A DNA stretch of 64,000 bases from Trypanosoma brucei gambiense DAL972 (taxonomy: Eukaryota > Euglenozoa > Kinetoplastea > Trypanosomatida > Trypanosomatidae): the NCBI RefSeq assembly GCF_000210295.1, contig NC_026741.1, positions 1,426,001 through 1,490,000 on the forward strand, read 5' to 3'. How positions within the stretch are numbered: position 1 is the stretch's first letter; every line of letters starts with the position of its first letter. Position numbers and translations under genes: made by a program. This document shows positions 48,850 through 58,843 of this stretch, piece by piece. The notes below the pieces were generated by a model. The model saw only the letters and a program-made list of their open reading frames with translations. It did not search any database and was not told the origin of the DNA.

Positions 48850-51603
48850 ATGCACATTATTGAAGTGAACCACGGGGCCGGTGAGTTGCATCGTTACCTT
48901 CTCCTTCCCGATGCCGCATACACCGTGGGGAGGAAGGAATGTCATATTTTGTTACCCACAGGCGATCCATCAATATCACGACACCACGCGAATATTCAAG
49001 TAGGCGTCATGCAATCTCGAGCACTGACTGATCCATCAGTACTCACAGCAGAGGTCAGTTTGCAAGACAATTCTAAGCATGGCACCCTTGTAAACGATGA
49101 ACACGTCGGACGCGGCAACTGTAGATATATTTACACCGAAGATAGTATCAAGTTTGGGAAAAAAGTTACTGCACGTGTAGTGTCTGTCAGGATTGTGCTT
49201 GTGGAATCTTCGCAACTGCTTCATGATGAGCGTAAGGCACTGCGCAATGTGGCCCTGCTCCTGGGAGCTCTAATTGTGCAGGAACCCGCTCCGCTGCTGC
49301 TTGATTTCTTCGACATGCGCCTTTGCTGTACTGCGTTCCTGTACATTACACACAATGGTTACACTGTGACTCCAGAAACCCTTCTTGCACAACAACGAGG
49401 GTATCATATCACGACGGTGAAATACCTTCAGTCTTTGGAAAATGCGTTGTCGGAGGACTGTGCGAGGGGAATGGAGGAGTTACCGCAACCCACAGCTGCA
49501 CAACCCGGTGATACCAGTTTTCAAGTAACGGAGTATATGCGACCTCCTAAGGTATTCTACGATATACACGAGTTTCTCCTTTCGAAACCACTCCCCAATA
49601 AACTACTACGAAGTTACACCTTTGTGTTTCCGGACGTAGAAATCATGGAAAAATATGAGGTGCTATTAAAACACTGCGGCGCGGTGGTGGCGCACCAACC
49701 TGGGGAGTGCCCTTCAGAGTGGCAGTCACTTGACCCAGACAGTACTTCAGTCATAGTTGCTGGTGATGATATGTTTTTCAAGGTAAAGCGGGTGGCACTA
49801 ACGAAACCAGAAAGAAATGGAACTCCCGAGTCTGAGGAAACTAACGGTGGAAACCGCCGCGCCTCAGCACTGGGCGAGGACCCAAAAACATCGGTGTATG
49901 TTTCCCTTTATGAAAATGGATTCGTTATTATACCAGAAAAAAACATCATGCGGGCGGCCTTCACAGGAAATCCACTGGAGATCAACGGTAGGCCCTCTGC
50001 ACCTTATCTCGCGCGTTCGGAAAGGGACACATTCCGTTCCCCTTCACCTATGGTGCGCGCCCCATCTCACGGCAGAACGAGCAATAATCATGTAGGAACT
50101 CTTCCATGTCGAGGAGCGTCCGCCGACCCGGTGGTAATGGCAGCGGAAGGAGATGAAAAGCCTCCACGCTTTACAGTGTCACCTCCGCCTCGAAGGGCCT
50201 CATCAGTGAGTGACGGGGCAGCTAAGAGTACCGGAGTCCGGGTGCTGCAGGAGTTGGAGGGAAATATTCTTAGGGTAGTTGACGTTAATAGACTCGGGGG
50301 AGAAGGGGAGAATGATGGAAATGCGTGTTTGTCCAAAAGTACAAGTAGTTTCGGTGGTGGTGGTGGTACCTCAGAGGTCACCCCAACATCAAGGAAAAAG
50401 CACAAGCGTAAACCGTCTGCGAGCCGCGCGTCGGAGGAGGGGTCGCAGGTTAGAGCAGCCAGTGTTGACAGTAGTAGTGCGAGGTCGCAAGGGCAATACC
50501 GAGATAAATCTCCAGAGGGATTGTGCCCATCTTGGGAAAAACAAGGGGCCGTTGTTGTTCATACCGCGGAACAACTTTGGAAGACTGAGGGGGGTAGAAT
50601 TTCCTCCTCGCGCGCGCGGATGTCGGCGTACAAAATGTCAAGACAATCCTCTTTTCTTACATCTGCCACCCCTTCTTCTGTGGGAGCCAAACCGCATGTC
50701 TCCACCGAAAAGCATGGCAGTGAGGACGGACAGCCATCGCAACCCCGATCCACGCCTTCGAGATCGATGAGAAGTGTGAGCCCACTGACAAAACGATCTG
50801 TAGTTGGACAGTCAGCTTCGCGCAGGTTGGCACCAAGGCAAGCCTTAACCAAACTATTCCCATGTGACGAGTTAGGGAGTCACAGCACATTGGGGGGCAC
50901 GAGCATTTTTGATGTCACCTTCTGTCACACAGCACGCTGTGAGTCGTCTGGTAGACATGCGAAGCGACAACTTCTTACCCACTGGCATAGAACTGTGGCA
51001 AAGGACAAGGTACGGGAAACGAAAAGCGCGCGCCTACCAGCCTCCCCACTCCGCAGCTTCTCCCCACTATTCCAGCGGTACAACAGCGGTACGGGAAGCA
51101 GTAGGCGTGGTGCTGGAAGCAGGGGAAGTAGTGCTCAGAAGGCAGACGGTGGCCGTGGAGAGCGCTACGCAGGATTGTTTTCGTCTAGTGTATCGTCAAG
51201 TAATGGAGCAAGCGCTGCGCTCCTTGCTCAACAGCAGGATGTCACCATCCGAAAACGTTGCGAGGAGTTCTTGCGAAAGGTCCTCACGCCTTTAAATACT
51301 GAGGTGGATACAATCTGCAAGTTGATAATGAAACAGGGATACCTGGACGCAGAGAGCAAGAAAAAGTTGGAGATTGGCGCCGAGTCACTCATCAAGTTTC
51401 TTACTTACATCCAGCGCGTGGAAACAAGCATACCACCGGCTCAAAGCACAGAGAGTACGCGGACTGTTACGAATCAAGTGCGACAGAAGTCACTCCTCCT
51501 TCGTCGACGAATTAAAGGAGCATACGAATCTGTGAAAGCAGAGATTCCCCCGTGGATGAACCAGCTACGTGAGGTTCTTAGTGTCCGACCATTGGTCGTC
51601 TAA
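48850..51603 (+). CDS. NBS1: Nbs1/Xrs2 (nibrin)-like FHA-BRCT protein
   Basis: 917 residues from the ATG at 48850, just after a pyrimidine tract and TTAG. The N-terminal FHA domain is strong: YTVGRKECHILLPTGDPSIS then RHHA (Arg28, Ser43, His45-46) and VSLQDNSKHGTLVNDE (Asn74, Gly78, Thr79, Asn82), which matches the animal nibrin DNSKYGTFVN motif closely. A BRCT-like unit follows (about 123-210, from VALLLGALIV to TVKYLQSLENAL), then a second candidate (LLRSYTFVFPDVEIMEKYEV, about 250-310). The rest is Ser/Arg-rich and probably disordered, with several basic SR runs, then a helical segment near the end (VTIRKRCEEFLRKVLTPLN). Nbs1 recruits Mre11-Rad50 to phosphorylated partners at DNA breaks. 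A clear Mre11-binding or ATM-binding motif was not recognised, so the family call rests on the N-terminus. Confidence 0.8.
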   Translation: MHIIEVNHGAGELHRYLLLPDAAYTVGRKECHILLPTGDPSISRHHANIQVGVMQSRALTDPSVLTAEVSLQDNSKHGTLVNDEHVGRGNCRYIYTEDSIKFGKKVTARVVSVRIVLVESSQLLHDERKALRNVALLLGALIVQEPAPLLLDFFDMRLCCTAFLYITHNGYTVTPETLLAQQRGYHITTVKYLQSLENALSEDCARGMEELPQPTAAQPGDTSFQVTEYMRPPKVFYDIHEFLLSKPLPNKLLRSYTFVFPDVEIMEKYEVLLKHCGAVVAHQPGECPSEWQSLDPDSTSVIVAGDDMFFKVKRVALTKPERNGTPESEETNGGNRRASALGEDPKTSVYVSLYENGFVIIPEKNIMRAAFTGNPLEINGRPSAPYLARSERDTFRSPSPMVRAPSHGRTSNNHVGTLPCRGASADPVVMAAEGDEKPPRFTVSPPPRRASSVSDGAAKSTGVRVLQELEGNILRVVDVNRLGGEGENDGNACLSKSTSSFGGGGGTSEVTPTSRKKHKRKPSASRASEEGSQVRAASVDSSSARSQGQYRDKSPEGLCPSWEKQGAVVVHTAEQLWKTEGGRISSSRARMSAYKMSRQSSFLTSATPSSVGAKPHVSTEKHGSEDGQPSQPRSTPSRSMRSVSPLTKRSVVGQSASRRLAPRQALTKLFPCDELGSHSTLGGTSIFDVTFCHTARCESSGRHAKRQLLTHWHRTVAKDKVRETKSARLPASPLRSFSPLFQRYNSGTGSSRRGAGSRGSSAQKADGGRGERYAGLFSSSVSSSNGASAALLAQQQDVTIRKRCEEFLRKVLTPLNTEVDTICKLIMKQGYLDAESKKKLEIGAESLIKFLTYIQRVETSIPPAQSTESTRTVTNQVRQKSLLLRRRIKGAYESVKAEIPPWMNQLREVLSVRPLVV

Positions 51604-51614
51604 TACCCAACTAC

Positions 51615-51649
51615 CGGATGTGATACACTAGCAAAGTGTATCACATCCG
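51615..51649 (+). repeat. Perfect 15-bp inverted repeat with 5-base loop
   Basis: Arms CGGATGTGATACACT and AGTGTATCACATCCG are exact reverse complements around the loop AGCAA. It begins 12 bases after the Nbs1-like stop codon, so it lies in that gene's 3' UTR and would fold as a stable RNA hairpin. Confidence 0.95.
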
Positions 51650-52036
51650 AAAGTGGCGGCGGTGGGCGAATCACGATACGCCCGTCGTGGATTTATAAGA
51701 AGGTTTTAGTATGCATTCGTGCCGCGTTTTTTTTATTTTTGCATTCCTCCCTTTCATATGCGCGTGGCAATGACTGACGCGAGGGGAGGAGGGGGGTGAA
51801 CATGCTGGAGCCCCTCATGTTCCTGTGTGTGTGTGTTTTAACGGCTCTGTTGTTGTCTATTGTTGTTATGATCCTCAATAACGCTGGCAGTCCATGAGCG
51901 TGCGGTCGCAGTGTTCTTTATTTAGAGGGAGGGGAAGAGAGAAGGTGTGGCTTTGCACGGCGTGAAGAAGCCGACCGGCATGCGGAGGAGAAAAATAGAG
52001 AGTGTGAAGAAGGGAACCTTAAAAACTTTCGGGAGC

Positions 52037-52038
<2 letters not shown>

Positions 52039-52083
<45 letters not shown>
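52039..52083. repeat. (TG)n microsatellite
   Basis: 45 bases of uninterrupted TG, about 22 units. Confidence 0.95.
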
Positions 52084-52084
<1 letters not shown>

Positions 52085-52719
52085 GGGTTACTCAGCGTTG
52101 TTTTACCATTGTTAGTGCATACATGTACCAATGAAATACTGATTTTGTGGTGCTGTTTTCTTTTATTTTATTTTCATAATTAACAGGTTGAGTTTGTGCC
52201 TTTACCGTTAGGGTCCAGGGTTGGGAAAGAGGAGAAAAAACAGGGGGGGGGGAGCAGCGTGGGCACAAGAGAGTGGGGTGCAGTAACGCATGCAAGCAGT
52301 GACTTCATTCCTCCATCCTATTTATATTGCTCTCGCTCGCATTATTTATCATCGTTTTGTTTGTTAAAACTTCCCCCCGTTCTCCGCGTTTTTTTTTTCT
52401 TTCCAGGGTATGTCTGTTGCATTTATGCATATACTCTTTAACCCCCTCACCTTCTTTGCTGATCGGGATGTTATGCGGAACCGCATTCCTCAGGCCCAGC
52501 ACTATTACATCGATTCTTTTTGTTTTTTTTTTAGGTGAGAAGAGCAAAAGCTGGTGTGTTTTCAAATGTTTTCTCATTACATCGCTTCGTGCCCCATTCC
52601 TTTCCTCGTCGCTGCTTTTTTTACCTGTCGGGGTGTTACACCACATACATTCACTGTTCACTACCACCTGGGGGGAATGGGAGAGATGGTGCAGGGCATT
52701 CTGCCATTTAAAAAAAAAA

Positions 52720-52758
52720 TATATATATATATATATATTATTATTATTATTATATATA
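52720..52758. repeat. Compound (AT)n-(TTA)n microsatellite
   Basis: An A-run followed by AT dinucleotides, then six TTA units, then TATATATA. Confidence 0.9.
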
Positions 52759-52979
52759 AGGATGTATATGTATGCTTGTTTATTTACTTGTGTCGTGACA
52801 CCTAAATGCAAACCCCGTATATGCGTTTCTCCTACCTCCCGGAGGACAGGTGGGGGAAGTTACACGACATACAAAAACCTCACGAGGGTGTCATTTTGTT
52901 GTTAGTGTTCTTCGTGTTTTACTTCTCTTCTCTCGGCCATGCGTACCCTCCTCCACTCTTTATGCACGTTTAAAGCGGA

Positions 52980-53002
52980 AATATATATATATATATATAT
53001 AT
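52980..53002. repeat. (AT)n microsatellite
   Basis: 23 bases of AT dinucleotide. Confidence 0.95.
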
Positions 53003-53788
53003 TTCTTTGTTCCACCCTCCCCATCACGCAGTTCGGCATCTAGCACATAATATTTTTCTAGTGCGTATGAGTGTGGCCACGTGCTTACGTGTGTATGTTT
53101 TCTTTTTTTTTTTGGGGGGGCTGCGTGAGTGGAATTCTGTTGTCGTTGTTGCGTTACTCCAAAAAGGGGGGAATGAAGGAGAGAAGGAGGGGGGGCATAT
53201 CTCTTGTGCACACCGGGAAGTAGCTGTCACATCCTCTTACTACTGAAATCCCATTAAAAGCGAGGTGATAAGGGACGCACCCCCGTCTGTGTTAAAGGAG
53301 ATTCGGTCAATGGATCAAAAGGCGGAAGAACAGGAGGAGGAATATGTAGAGACAAAAAGAGAAGTGGAGAGAATTGAAAAAAAAAAAAGGGATGGAAAAG
53401 AAAATATAGGGGTTTATATGAGGGTTGTGTGGACTCGGCACCATAAACTGCGAAAAAGTGAGAAATGAAAACAGCCAGTGGATCATATCTAAGGTGGAGG
53501 GAGTGAAGAAGTAAAAGGTTGGAAAAGCCGTAAACCAGGAAGCGGAAGGAGGAAACGAGGGAGATCCTTTTTCACGAAGAGAGGGGGCAAATTGATGATC
53601 CCCTTGACTTCCCCCTAATCCTTCTTCTTATTGCTGGTAGTGCTGCTTCCACCTTGCCCTTCTGTGCCTGGAAAGCGATAGTGTAAAAACTAGCTTATAC
53701 TTCTGCAATATCACTGAGGGAGTGTTTACTCTTGTTAGAAACAAACGAAGCTTATTTAATCTTTTTCCATTCTTTCTTCCACTTGCGT

Positions 53789-53844
53789 CTTTTTTTCTTT
53801 CGTGTTTCCCTCTTCCTTGGTGTTGTTTTGTCCCCAACGTCCAG
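53789..53844 (+). promoter_or_regulatory. Polypyrimidine tract and CCAG (trans-splice acceptor)
   Basis: T/C-rich run ending with CAG at 53842-53844, 34 bases before the TRM5 ATG. It supports the chosen start. Confidence 0.6.
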
Positions 53845-53878
53845 CCACGGGCATTTCGTACGTTGTTGAAGCTGTGCC

Positions 53879-55435
53879 ATGGAAGAGGCAGCAACCATTG
53901 GTCAAGATACCGGGAACAGTACTGTCAGTGAGCCAATGGAATGTCCACGGTTGCTGCAGTCCATTGAGGTTGCGTCACTGCTGGTGCGCCCCATTCATAT
54001 AGTGGGTGATGTGTTGAAGGTCCTACGGGGCTGCTTGTTTAGCATGCGCGGGGTAAAAAATGTAGTGAATGGAGCTGCGGCAGACACGGCGGCTGGTGAT
54101 GCGCAGGCGTGCAGAAAATTGCTTCTTGACCCAACTTTCCTTTCGCCCATCAGTATCCCCCAGCTTTCATCATCGTGCACTCTTGTATGGATGAGGGCAG
54201 ATGATGTGTCGCTTCCCGCAGTTCTGCGTGACAAGTTAGTGCTCGTATCACAGGGTGCAGAGTCCCGAGCCGAACCTCTTCAAGTTGCACTTACCACACA
54301 CACCGTGGATGTGACCTCTAAGAACTTCACCATGCCCGAGTTGTTGCAAATGTTGCTTCCTCCAGGCATTACGGCATTAAGTGGATTCGAACAAATTGGG
54401 CACATCGCCCATGTGAACCTATCGGCCGAGCATCTGCCGTACAAAATGGCAATTGGTGCTGTTATCCTCAGCTGCAATCCAACGGTAAGTGTTGTCGTGA
54501 ATAAGGTTAACTCAATATCCAGTGTGTTCCGCGAGTTCAAGATGGAAATCGTAGCCCATCGCCACTGCGGTGGGAACAGTAAAGGTGACAGTGGCACTCA
54601 CCGAGGCGGAGGGGGAAACGTCGGCGTAGCAGGGAGCGGCGACCACAATCCAAGGACTAACGCTGAGGAAGAGGAAGCTCAACAACAACAACAACAATTG
54701 CTTCTAGCTACTGTCCGGCAACACGGCTGCACCTTTCGTGTTCCATATGATCGCGTGTACTGGAATTCACGTCTGAGCCACGAGCACACACGCATTGTAG
54801 AACTCATGCAAAGAGGTGATGTTCTCTATGACGTTATGGCGGGTGTTGGTCCCTTTGCTGTTCCTGCCGCATCCGCCGGCGTCACTGTTTACGCAAATGA
54901 TCTCAACCCTGTAGCGGCCGAGTACCTGCGCATTAACGCGGATATAAATCACATACGAAAGGACTCCTTTCATATTTTCAACATAGACGGGCGTGAGTTC
55001 ATGAACACAATCCTTTACAACGATGTCATAGCCAACAGCTCTCGGTGCGGCAGACGGCATGTAACAATGAATTTGCCCGCCATAGCTGTGGAATTTCTTG
55101 ACGTCTTCGCGAAGAGGCCATGGATTCCAGAACCTGGAATGAAGGTGCGGGAGTCAAAGGAGAACCCCGACAAACGGGTGCTCTTTCATGTTTACTGTTT
55201 CTCAAAGAATGTGGAGGATTTCACCGGTGACGCAGTAAGACAGGTGACACGTTGGCTTTCTTTCGAGCTGAGAAAAGAGAATCTGGAGTTGGTTCATGTG
55301 GTGCGGGACGTGGCACCCAAGAAGCGCATGGTGTGTGTGAGCTTCACTCTTCCTGATGCTTTCTGGAGCTGTCGATATGACAATATGGGGGCGGAAAAGC
55401 AGATGCAGACTCTGAAGCGAGCGCGCGAGGGCTGA
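53879..55435 (+). CDS. TRM5: tRNA (guanine37-N1)-methyltransferase TRM5
   Basis: 518 residues from the ATG at 53879. It shows the Trm5/TYW2 class I methyltransferase pattern: the D2-like strand segment [20 protein letters not shown] then NL, the linker with VVNKVNSIS (canonical vinK...i...fR), [20 protein letters not shown] (canonical vYWnsRL..EH.R), the SAM loop [14 protein letters not shown] from Asp318, acidic YANDLNP, and [11 protein letters not shown] near 397 (canonical NLP motif). The enzyme adds the N1-methyl group to G37 of tRNAs, preventing frameshifting. An insert of about 65 residues (Gly/Asp-rich then Gln-rich, about 232-275) separates the linker from the catalytic core. Catalytic motifs are intact. 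In trypanosomes Trm5 is known to act in both nucleus and mitochondrion; no clear presequence is visible here. Confidence 0.95.
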   Translation: MEEAATIGQDTGNSTVSEPMECPRLLQSIEVASLLVRPIHIVGDVLKVLRGCLFSMRGVKNVVNGAAADTAAGDAQACRKLLLDPTFLSPISIPQLSSSCTLVWMRADDVSLPAVLRDKLVLVSQGAESRAEPLQVALTTHTVDVTSKNFTMPELLQMLLPPGITALSGFEQIGHIAHVNLSAEHLPYKMAIGAVILSCNPTVSVVVNKVNSISSVFREFKMEIVAHRHCGGNSKGDSGTHRGGGGNVGVAGSGDHNPRTNAEEEEAQQQQQQLLLATVRQHGCTFRVPYDRVYWNSRLSHEHTRIVELMQRGDVLYDVMAGVGPFAVPAASAGVTVYANDLNPVAAEYLRINADINHIRKDSFHIFNIDGREFMNTILYNDVIANSSRCGRRHVTMNLPAIAVEFLDVFAKRPWIPEPGMKVRESKENPDKRVLFHVYCFSKNVEDFTGDAVRQVTRWLSFELRKENLELVHVVRDVAPKKRMVCVSFTLPDAFWSCRYDNMGAEKQMQTLKRAREG

Positions 55436-55943
55436 GTTGAGTTGAGCTCCATCAACGGGACGTAATTCCGGGATGGTGCCTTCGTTGCGTTAGGTGTCTG
55501 ATTTGTAGTCGTGGGCGGCATGTTAGCACCACAGGAGGTAAAGAGCTGATTTACCTTTGTGAGTAGCTGTAACCGCAGCGGGAGAACCCCTTTGATTGGG
55601 TAGTCAACGATAAACAACATTGTTTTCCCGTTTTGTGTGAGCAAATGAAAGGGTGTGTGCTTCTTTACGTGCGGCGTCATGAGAAATGATTGCTATTCGT
55701 ATTCGGTTGCACAGAATGATATGTTGTGTTGAACCTTTGTGTCTCCGTTTTTGATCTTGATTTATATTGCTACGATCCTTCTTCTTCCCTTCCCAACACT
55801 TCTGTGCCGACAATGACCGCATAAGTCTCTAATAGTCGGCCCCCAGCGACGTACCTCTCCTCCTCTTCCCGCGACTGTACATCGGGACAGGGGTGAAAGT
55901 AAATACACATCAAACCTGTGCCCAACGAAGGCTCGTGGAAAGC
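55436..55943 (+). other. Spacer before the kinase gene
   Basis: No gene seen. A pyrimidine tract at 55778-55802 and a second at 55852-55870 with AG at 55889-55890 precede the kinase ATG. Confidence 0.6.
55852..55890 (+). promoter_or_regulatory. Polypyrimidine tract and ACAG (trans-splice acceptor)
   Basis: CTCTCCTCCTCTTCCC-type run with AG at 55889-55890, 54 bases before the ATG at 55944. Confidence 0.55.
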
Positions 55944-57365
55944 ATGAGTGACGAGGGGTTTGAAGATCTCTTTATATCGGACACCGACCCGGAGGAGTTG
56001 TACGAAGAGTTGGGCCCCATTGGTGTAGGGAACTATGGATCTGTTATAAAGGCACGGAACCGTCATACGCAGGAAATCACTGCCATCAAGCTCGTCTTGT
56101 TGGTTGACAAAGATGAGCGGGACTTCGTGCAGCGGGAGATTAGCATATTAAAGCGTTGTAGGCACCCGAACATTGTGCACTACTATGGTGCTCACAAGTC
56201 TCTTAGTAAGTTATGGATTGTAATGGAGTACTGTGAAGGTGGATCCATTGATATGGTTTATAAGGTGTTGCGGCACCCCTTGCCAGAACCACTGATTGCC
56301 TATGTTTGCCGTCAAGTGTTGCTTGGGCTGCAATACCTCCACGCAAATCGAAAGATACACCGAGACATCAAGGGCGGTAACATTTTGCTGACGCGTGATG
56401 GTGGAGTGAAACTCGCTGATTTTGGTGTAAGCACAGAGTTGTCCCACTCCCTCTCGCGTCGTAACACATTTGTGGGCACGTTATTGTGGATGGCGCCGGA
56501 GGCCATTTTGGAGCTCGATTATGACGAGAAAGCTGATCTGTGGAGTTTAGGTATTACGTTGATTGAAATGGCGGAGGGCGCACCACCGTATATTGACACT
56601 CACCCAGCGCGTGCCTTGTTTATGATTCCGAAGATGGATCCACCCTCGCTCCAGGACAAGGAACGGTGGTCGCCACAAATGACACTTTTTCTCAAAAGGT
56701 TACTGACAAAGGATCACAACGCTCGCCCGACAGCCACGACAATGCTTAACGACCCCTTTGTACTACCGGAGAATATTGGTACGCAGGAGCAGCTTAAAGC
56801 CGTTATAGATGAGGTGCTTGCTAAGAAAGCTTCAATAGACCCGCAACGTATGCGCGACTACACGGATTCGAGCGCAACATTCGTGGAAAGGACGTCTTCT
56901 GATGGTGGAGGTGGGGATGATCACAGCACGGACAGCAGGGATGAGGTTCAGCCGCACTTAACAGCAAAGGGCCTCACCAACGCTCCCGCGAATTCGATAG
57001 AGGCGTTGGACGGGGCCGGGACTCACCTCTTCTTCCAGGATGGTACACTCCTACCACTGCCTATGCTCTACACACAGGACATAAGTTTCGATGAACTTTG
57101 TGTTGGTGAGGAGCTCAGTGGGCCATTTTCATTACCAGTGCCTAGTGTGGAGTCGTTGTTGGTTCCCCCTGAACAGCAGTCAACGGCTTGTCACGGCGGC
57201 GAGGCGCTGGCGCACACCATGCACGTAACGGCGAAGCTGAAGGAGATGCTGTATTACCACAAGCAGCTTCCTTACTGTCGCGGTCTCACAGACGCGGAGG
57301 CAGCGAAGTCCAGGGAAATGCAGCTAAAGTATGGGTCTGTGTTGAAGAGCGTCTACCGCCTATAG
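55944..57365 (+). CDS. STE20/MST-type serine/threonine protein kinase
   Basis: 473 residues from the ATG at 55944; the open frame before it has only a GTG. The kinase domain starts after a short acidic lead: Gly loop GVGNYGSV (27-34), Lys49 in AIK, MEYCEGGSIDMV, catalytic HRDIKGGNILL (139-149), DFG (159-161), the activation segment RRNTFVGTLLWMAPEAI with Thr175 and APE (184-186), and LWSLGITLIEMAEGAPPY. GTLLWMAPE plus CEGGS(I)DM and GCK-like HRDIKG(G)N place it with STE20 family kinases near MST/GCK. All catalytic residues are present, so it should be active. The tail beyond 270 is acidic and Ser-rich; the final ~50 residues (VTAKLKEMLYYHKQLPYC onward to EMQLKYGSVLKSVYRL) may be a SARAH-like dimerising helix. 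Confidence 0.92.
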   Translation: MSDEGFEDLFISDTDPEELYEELGPIGVGNYGSVIKARNRHTQEITAIKLVLLVDKDERDFVQREISILKRCRHPNIVHYYGAHKSLSKLWIVMEYCEGGSIDMVYKVLRHPLPEPLIAYVCRQVLLGLQYLHANRKIHRDIKGGNILLTRDGGVKLADFGVSTELSHSLSRRNTFVGTLLWMAPEAILELDYDEKADLWSLGITLIEMAEGAPPYIDTHPARALFMIPKMDPPSLQDKERWSPQMTLFLKRLLTKDHNARPTATTMLNDPFVLPENIGTQEQLKAVIDEVLAKKASIDPQRMRDYTDSSATFVERTSSDGGGGDDHSTDSRDEVQPHLTAKGLTNAPANSIEALDGAGTHLFFQDGTLLPLPMLYTQDISFDELCVGEELSGPFSLPVPSVESLLVPPEQQSTACHGGEALAHTMHVTAKLKEMLYYHKQLPYCRGLTDAEAAKSREMQLKYGSVLKSVYRL

Positions 57366-57754
57366 AGGGAGAGTCACGAAGAGGTGAAGGGTTGTGGGTT
57401 CGTCTGTCTAACTGACTGTGGTGTGGTACCCAAGACTGAAGAGGGGAAAGCAAGGGAATGGTGTAGGAAGATCCCCATTTTGTTGCAGGCCTTCATTGCC
57501 TTTTGTTTTTGCTTTTGTGCTCGCTACACGTACAGTATATCTCGCGGGCTTGGTTTTCTTTCCCTCCTCTGTCGGTGAACTACCAACGTGTTATTTGATG
57601 TCTCCGCACGTCTGACGGAGTTGCAAAGTGGGGACGCTTTTTGGTGGTAGTCTAGGGCCTTCTTCGCCTGTTCCTCTTCTTCTTCCCACCGACAAACATT
57701 TTATAATTAGGAGTCTTGTGAGAGATAGTAGGCAGCCCCTGGGTTCTGTGAAGA
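57366..57754 (+). other. Spacer before PSMD9
   Basis: No gene seen. A T/C tract at 57657-57691 followed by AGs near 57710-57732 supports the start of the next gene. Confidence 0.6.
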
Positions 57755-58423
57755 ATGTCTGGAACTTTACTCAAGGAAGAGCTGCTACAGTTGGACAACA
57801 AACGGCGATCCATAATGAGGGATATCGAGGAAGCCATGACATTCCTCAACTCCACACCAGTAGGGCTTCGCGGCAGTCTTGTGGACAGCGAGGGGTTCCC
57901 GCGTGATGATTGCGACCTCTACGCCGTACGTCGTGCACGGCATACTGTAAACTGCGGGCACAATGATCTTAAGTCTATCGAGGCTACCATTCACGAGAAG
58001 CTTTCGCAGCTGCATGAGGAATGCCGCGGGGAGGCGGAGGAGCAGATGCAGCGGGACAAAATGAAGAAGAAATCGGAGGACGATCAACGAAGGCGGGACG
58101 AACTAAAGCAGGTGATGTCCAGCAAAGAGCCATTCGTGCGTGTGGTAGACGTCGCGACTGGCAGCCCAGCTGAGGAAGGAGGCCTTATATGTGGTCACCT
58201 CATAGTCCAGTACGGTGACGTAGATGCGGAAAAGGTGTTGGAAGGAGGTTTCGGCGAAATGGCGCGAGTTACATCGAGTTATGAGGGGCAGATGTTGCGA
58301 GTGTGGGTACGTTCTCCCAGTGATGATGACTGTGGTGGGGCACGAGAGCTTTTTATCGTTCCACAGAGATGGAGGGGTGAGGGTCTTTTAGGATGCACAT
58401 TTGAGCCAATGAAATTGAATTAG
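57755..58423 (+). CDS. PSMD9: 26S proteasome assembly chaperone PSMD9/Nas2/p27
   Basis: 222 residues from the ATG at 57755, the usual size for the family. The N-terminal helical hairpin contains LKEELLQLDNKRRSIMRDIE and the family's signature G-x-L-V-D-x-(E)GFPR-D-D-x-D (GLRGSLVDSEGFPRDDCDLY), followed by the conserved VRRARHTVNCGHNDLKSIEA. A charged coiled stretch leads to a C-terminal PDZ domain (about 125-215, FVRVVDVATGSPAEEGGLIC then GHLIVQYGDVDAE). Nas2 binds the Rpt5 ATPase tail and guides assembly of the proteasome base. Both domains are complete. Confidence 0.93.
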   Translation: MSGTLLKEELLQLDNKRRSIMRDIEEAMTFLNSTPVGLRGSLVDSEGFPRDDCDLYAVRRARHTVNCGHNDLKSIEATIHEKLSQLHEECRGEAEEQMQRDKMKKKSEDDQRRRDELKQVMSSKEPFVRVVDVATGSPAEEGGLICGHLIVQYGDVDAEKVLEGGFGEMARVTSSYEGQMLRVWVRSPSDDDCGGARELFIVPQRWRGEGLLGCTFEPMKLN

Positions 58424-58843
58424 CGCATACCCGTGTGCGATCGTGGCGGTTTTCGCAAGTGATGATGCGCTTGTCTGCATGCGATAAGATGTCGTGTCTC
58501 GGGTGTGCAGTGATGGGGTGTATGCTCTCATCGCGGGGTGTCGCTGCTTCCACACATGCTAGCTTTGCGGGGGTCGGGGAAGGGGGGCTGCGGCGCAACC
58601 AGATGCGTCAAAAACGCAGACTATTAATGTAGATGCAGTTGAACTTCGCGCAGACTCCCTGTTTTTGGAGTTGCCGCTACTCTCTCCCTTCCCCTCGGAA
58701 GTTTAATTTTGCACCAAGTTTCTGTATGTTTCGCGTCTTTCCCCTTAAAATGAACGCCTCGTCCCTGGACCAAAATACCCGGTAGCACAACCCCACTTCT
58801 ACTCCGTGACCCTCTTTCTTTGAAGGTTGCACAGTGCGAAAGC
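58424..58843 (+). other. Spacer before the PPR-like gene
   Basis: No supported gene. T/C tracts occur at 58672-58695 and 58735-58746 and just before 58820. Confidence 0.6.

Larger units (their letters stand above)
51604..53878 (+). other. 2.3 kb low-complexity spacer
   Basis: Starts with the hairpin at 51615-51649, then GT, AT and TTA microsatellites, T10-G7 and G9 runs, a purine-rich block (53290-53560) and finally a T/C tract (53789-53835) for the TRM5 gene. A 192-codon frame at 52327-52905 is built from these repeats and is not credible. No gene is supported. Confidence 0.65.

Noticed and set aside
51615..51649. Hairpin read as an intrinsic terminator
   Set aside because: No T-run follows the stem and kinetoplastid units do not end this way between co-directional genes; kept as a 3' UTR structure instead.
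52327..52905. 192-codon + strand frame
   Set aside because: Composed of T-rich, microsatellite and A-run sequence; the peptide is low-complexity with a run of Tyr-Ile from the AT repeat, and no coding composition is visible.
53265..53468. 67-codon Glu/Lys-rich frame
   Set aside because: Produced by a purine-rich low-complexity block; starts at GTG with a later ATG and has no domain.
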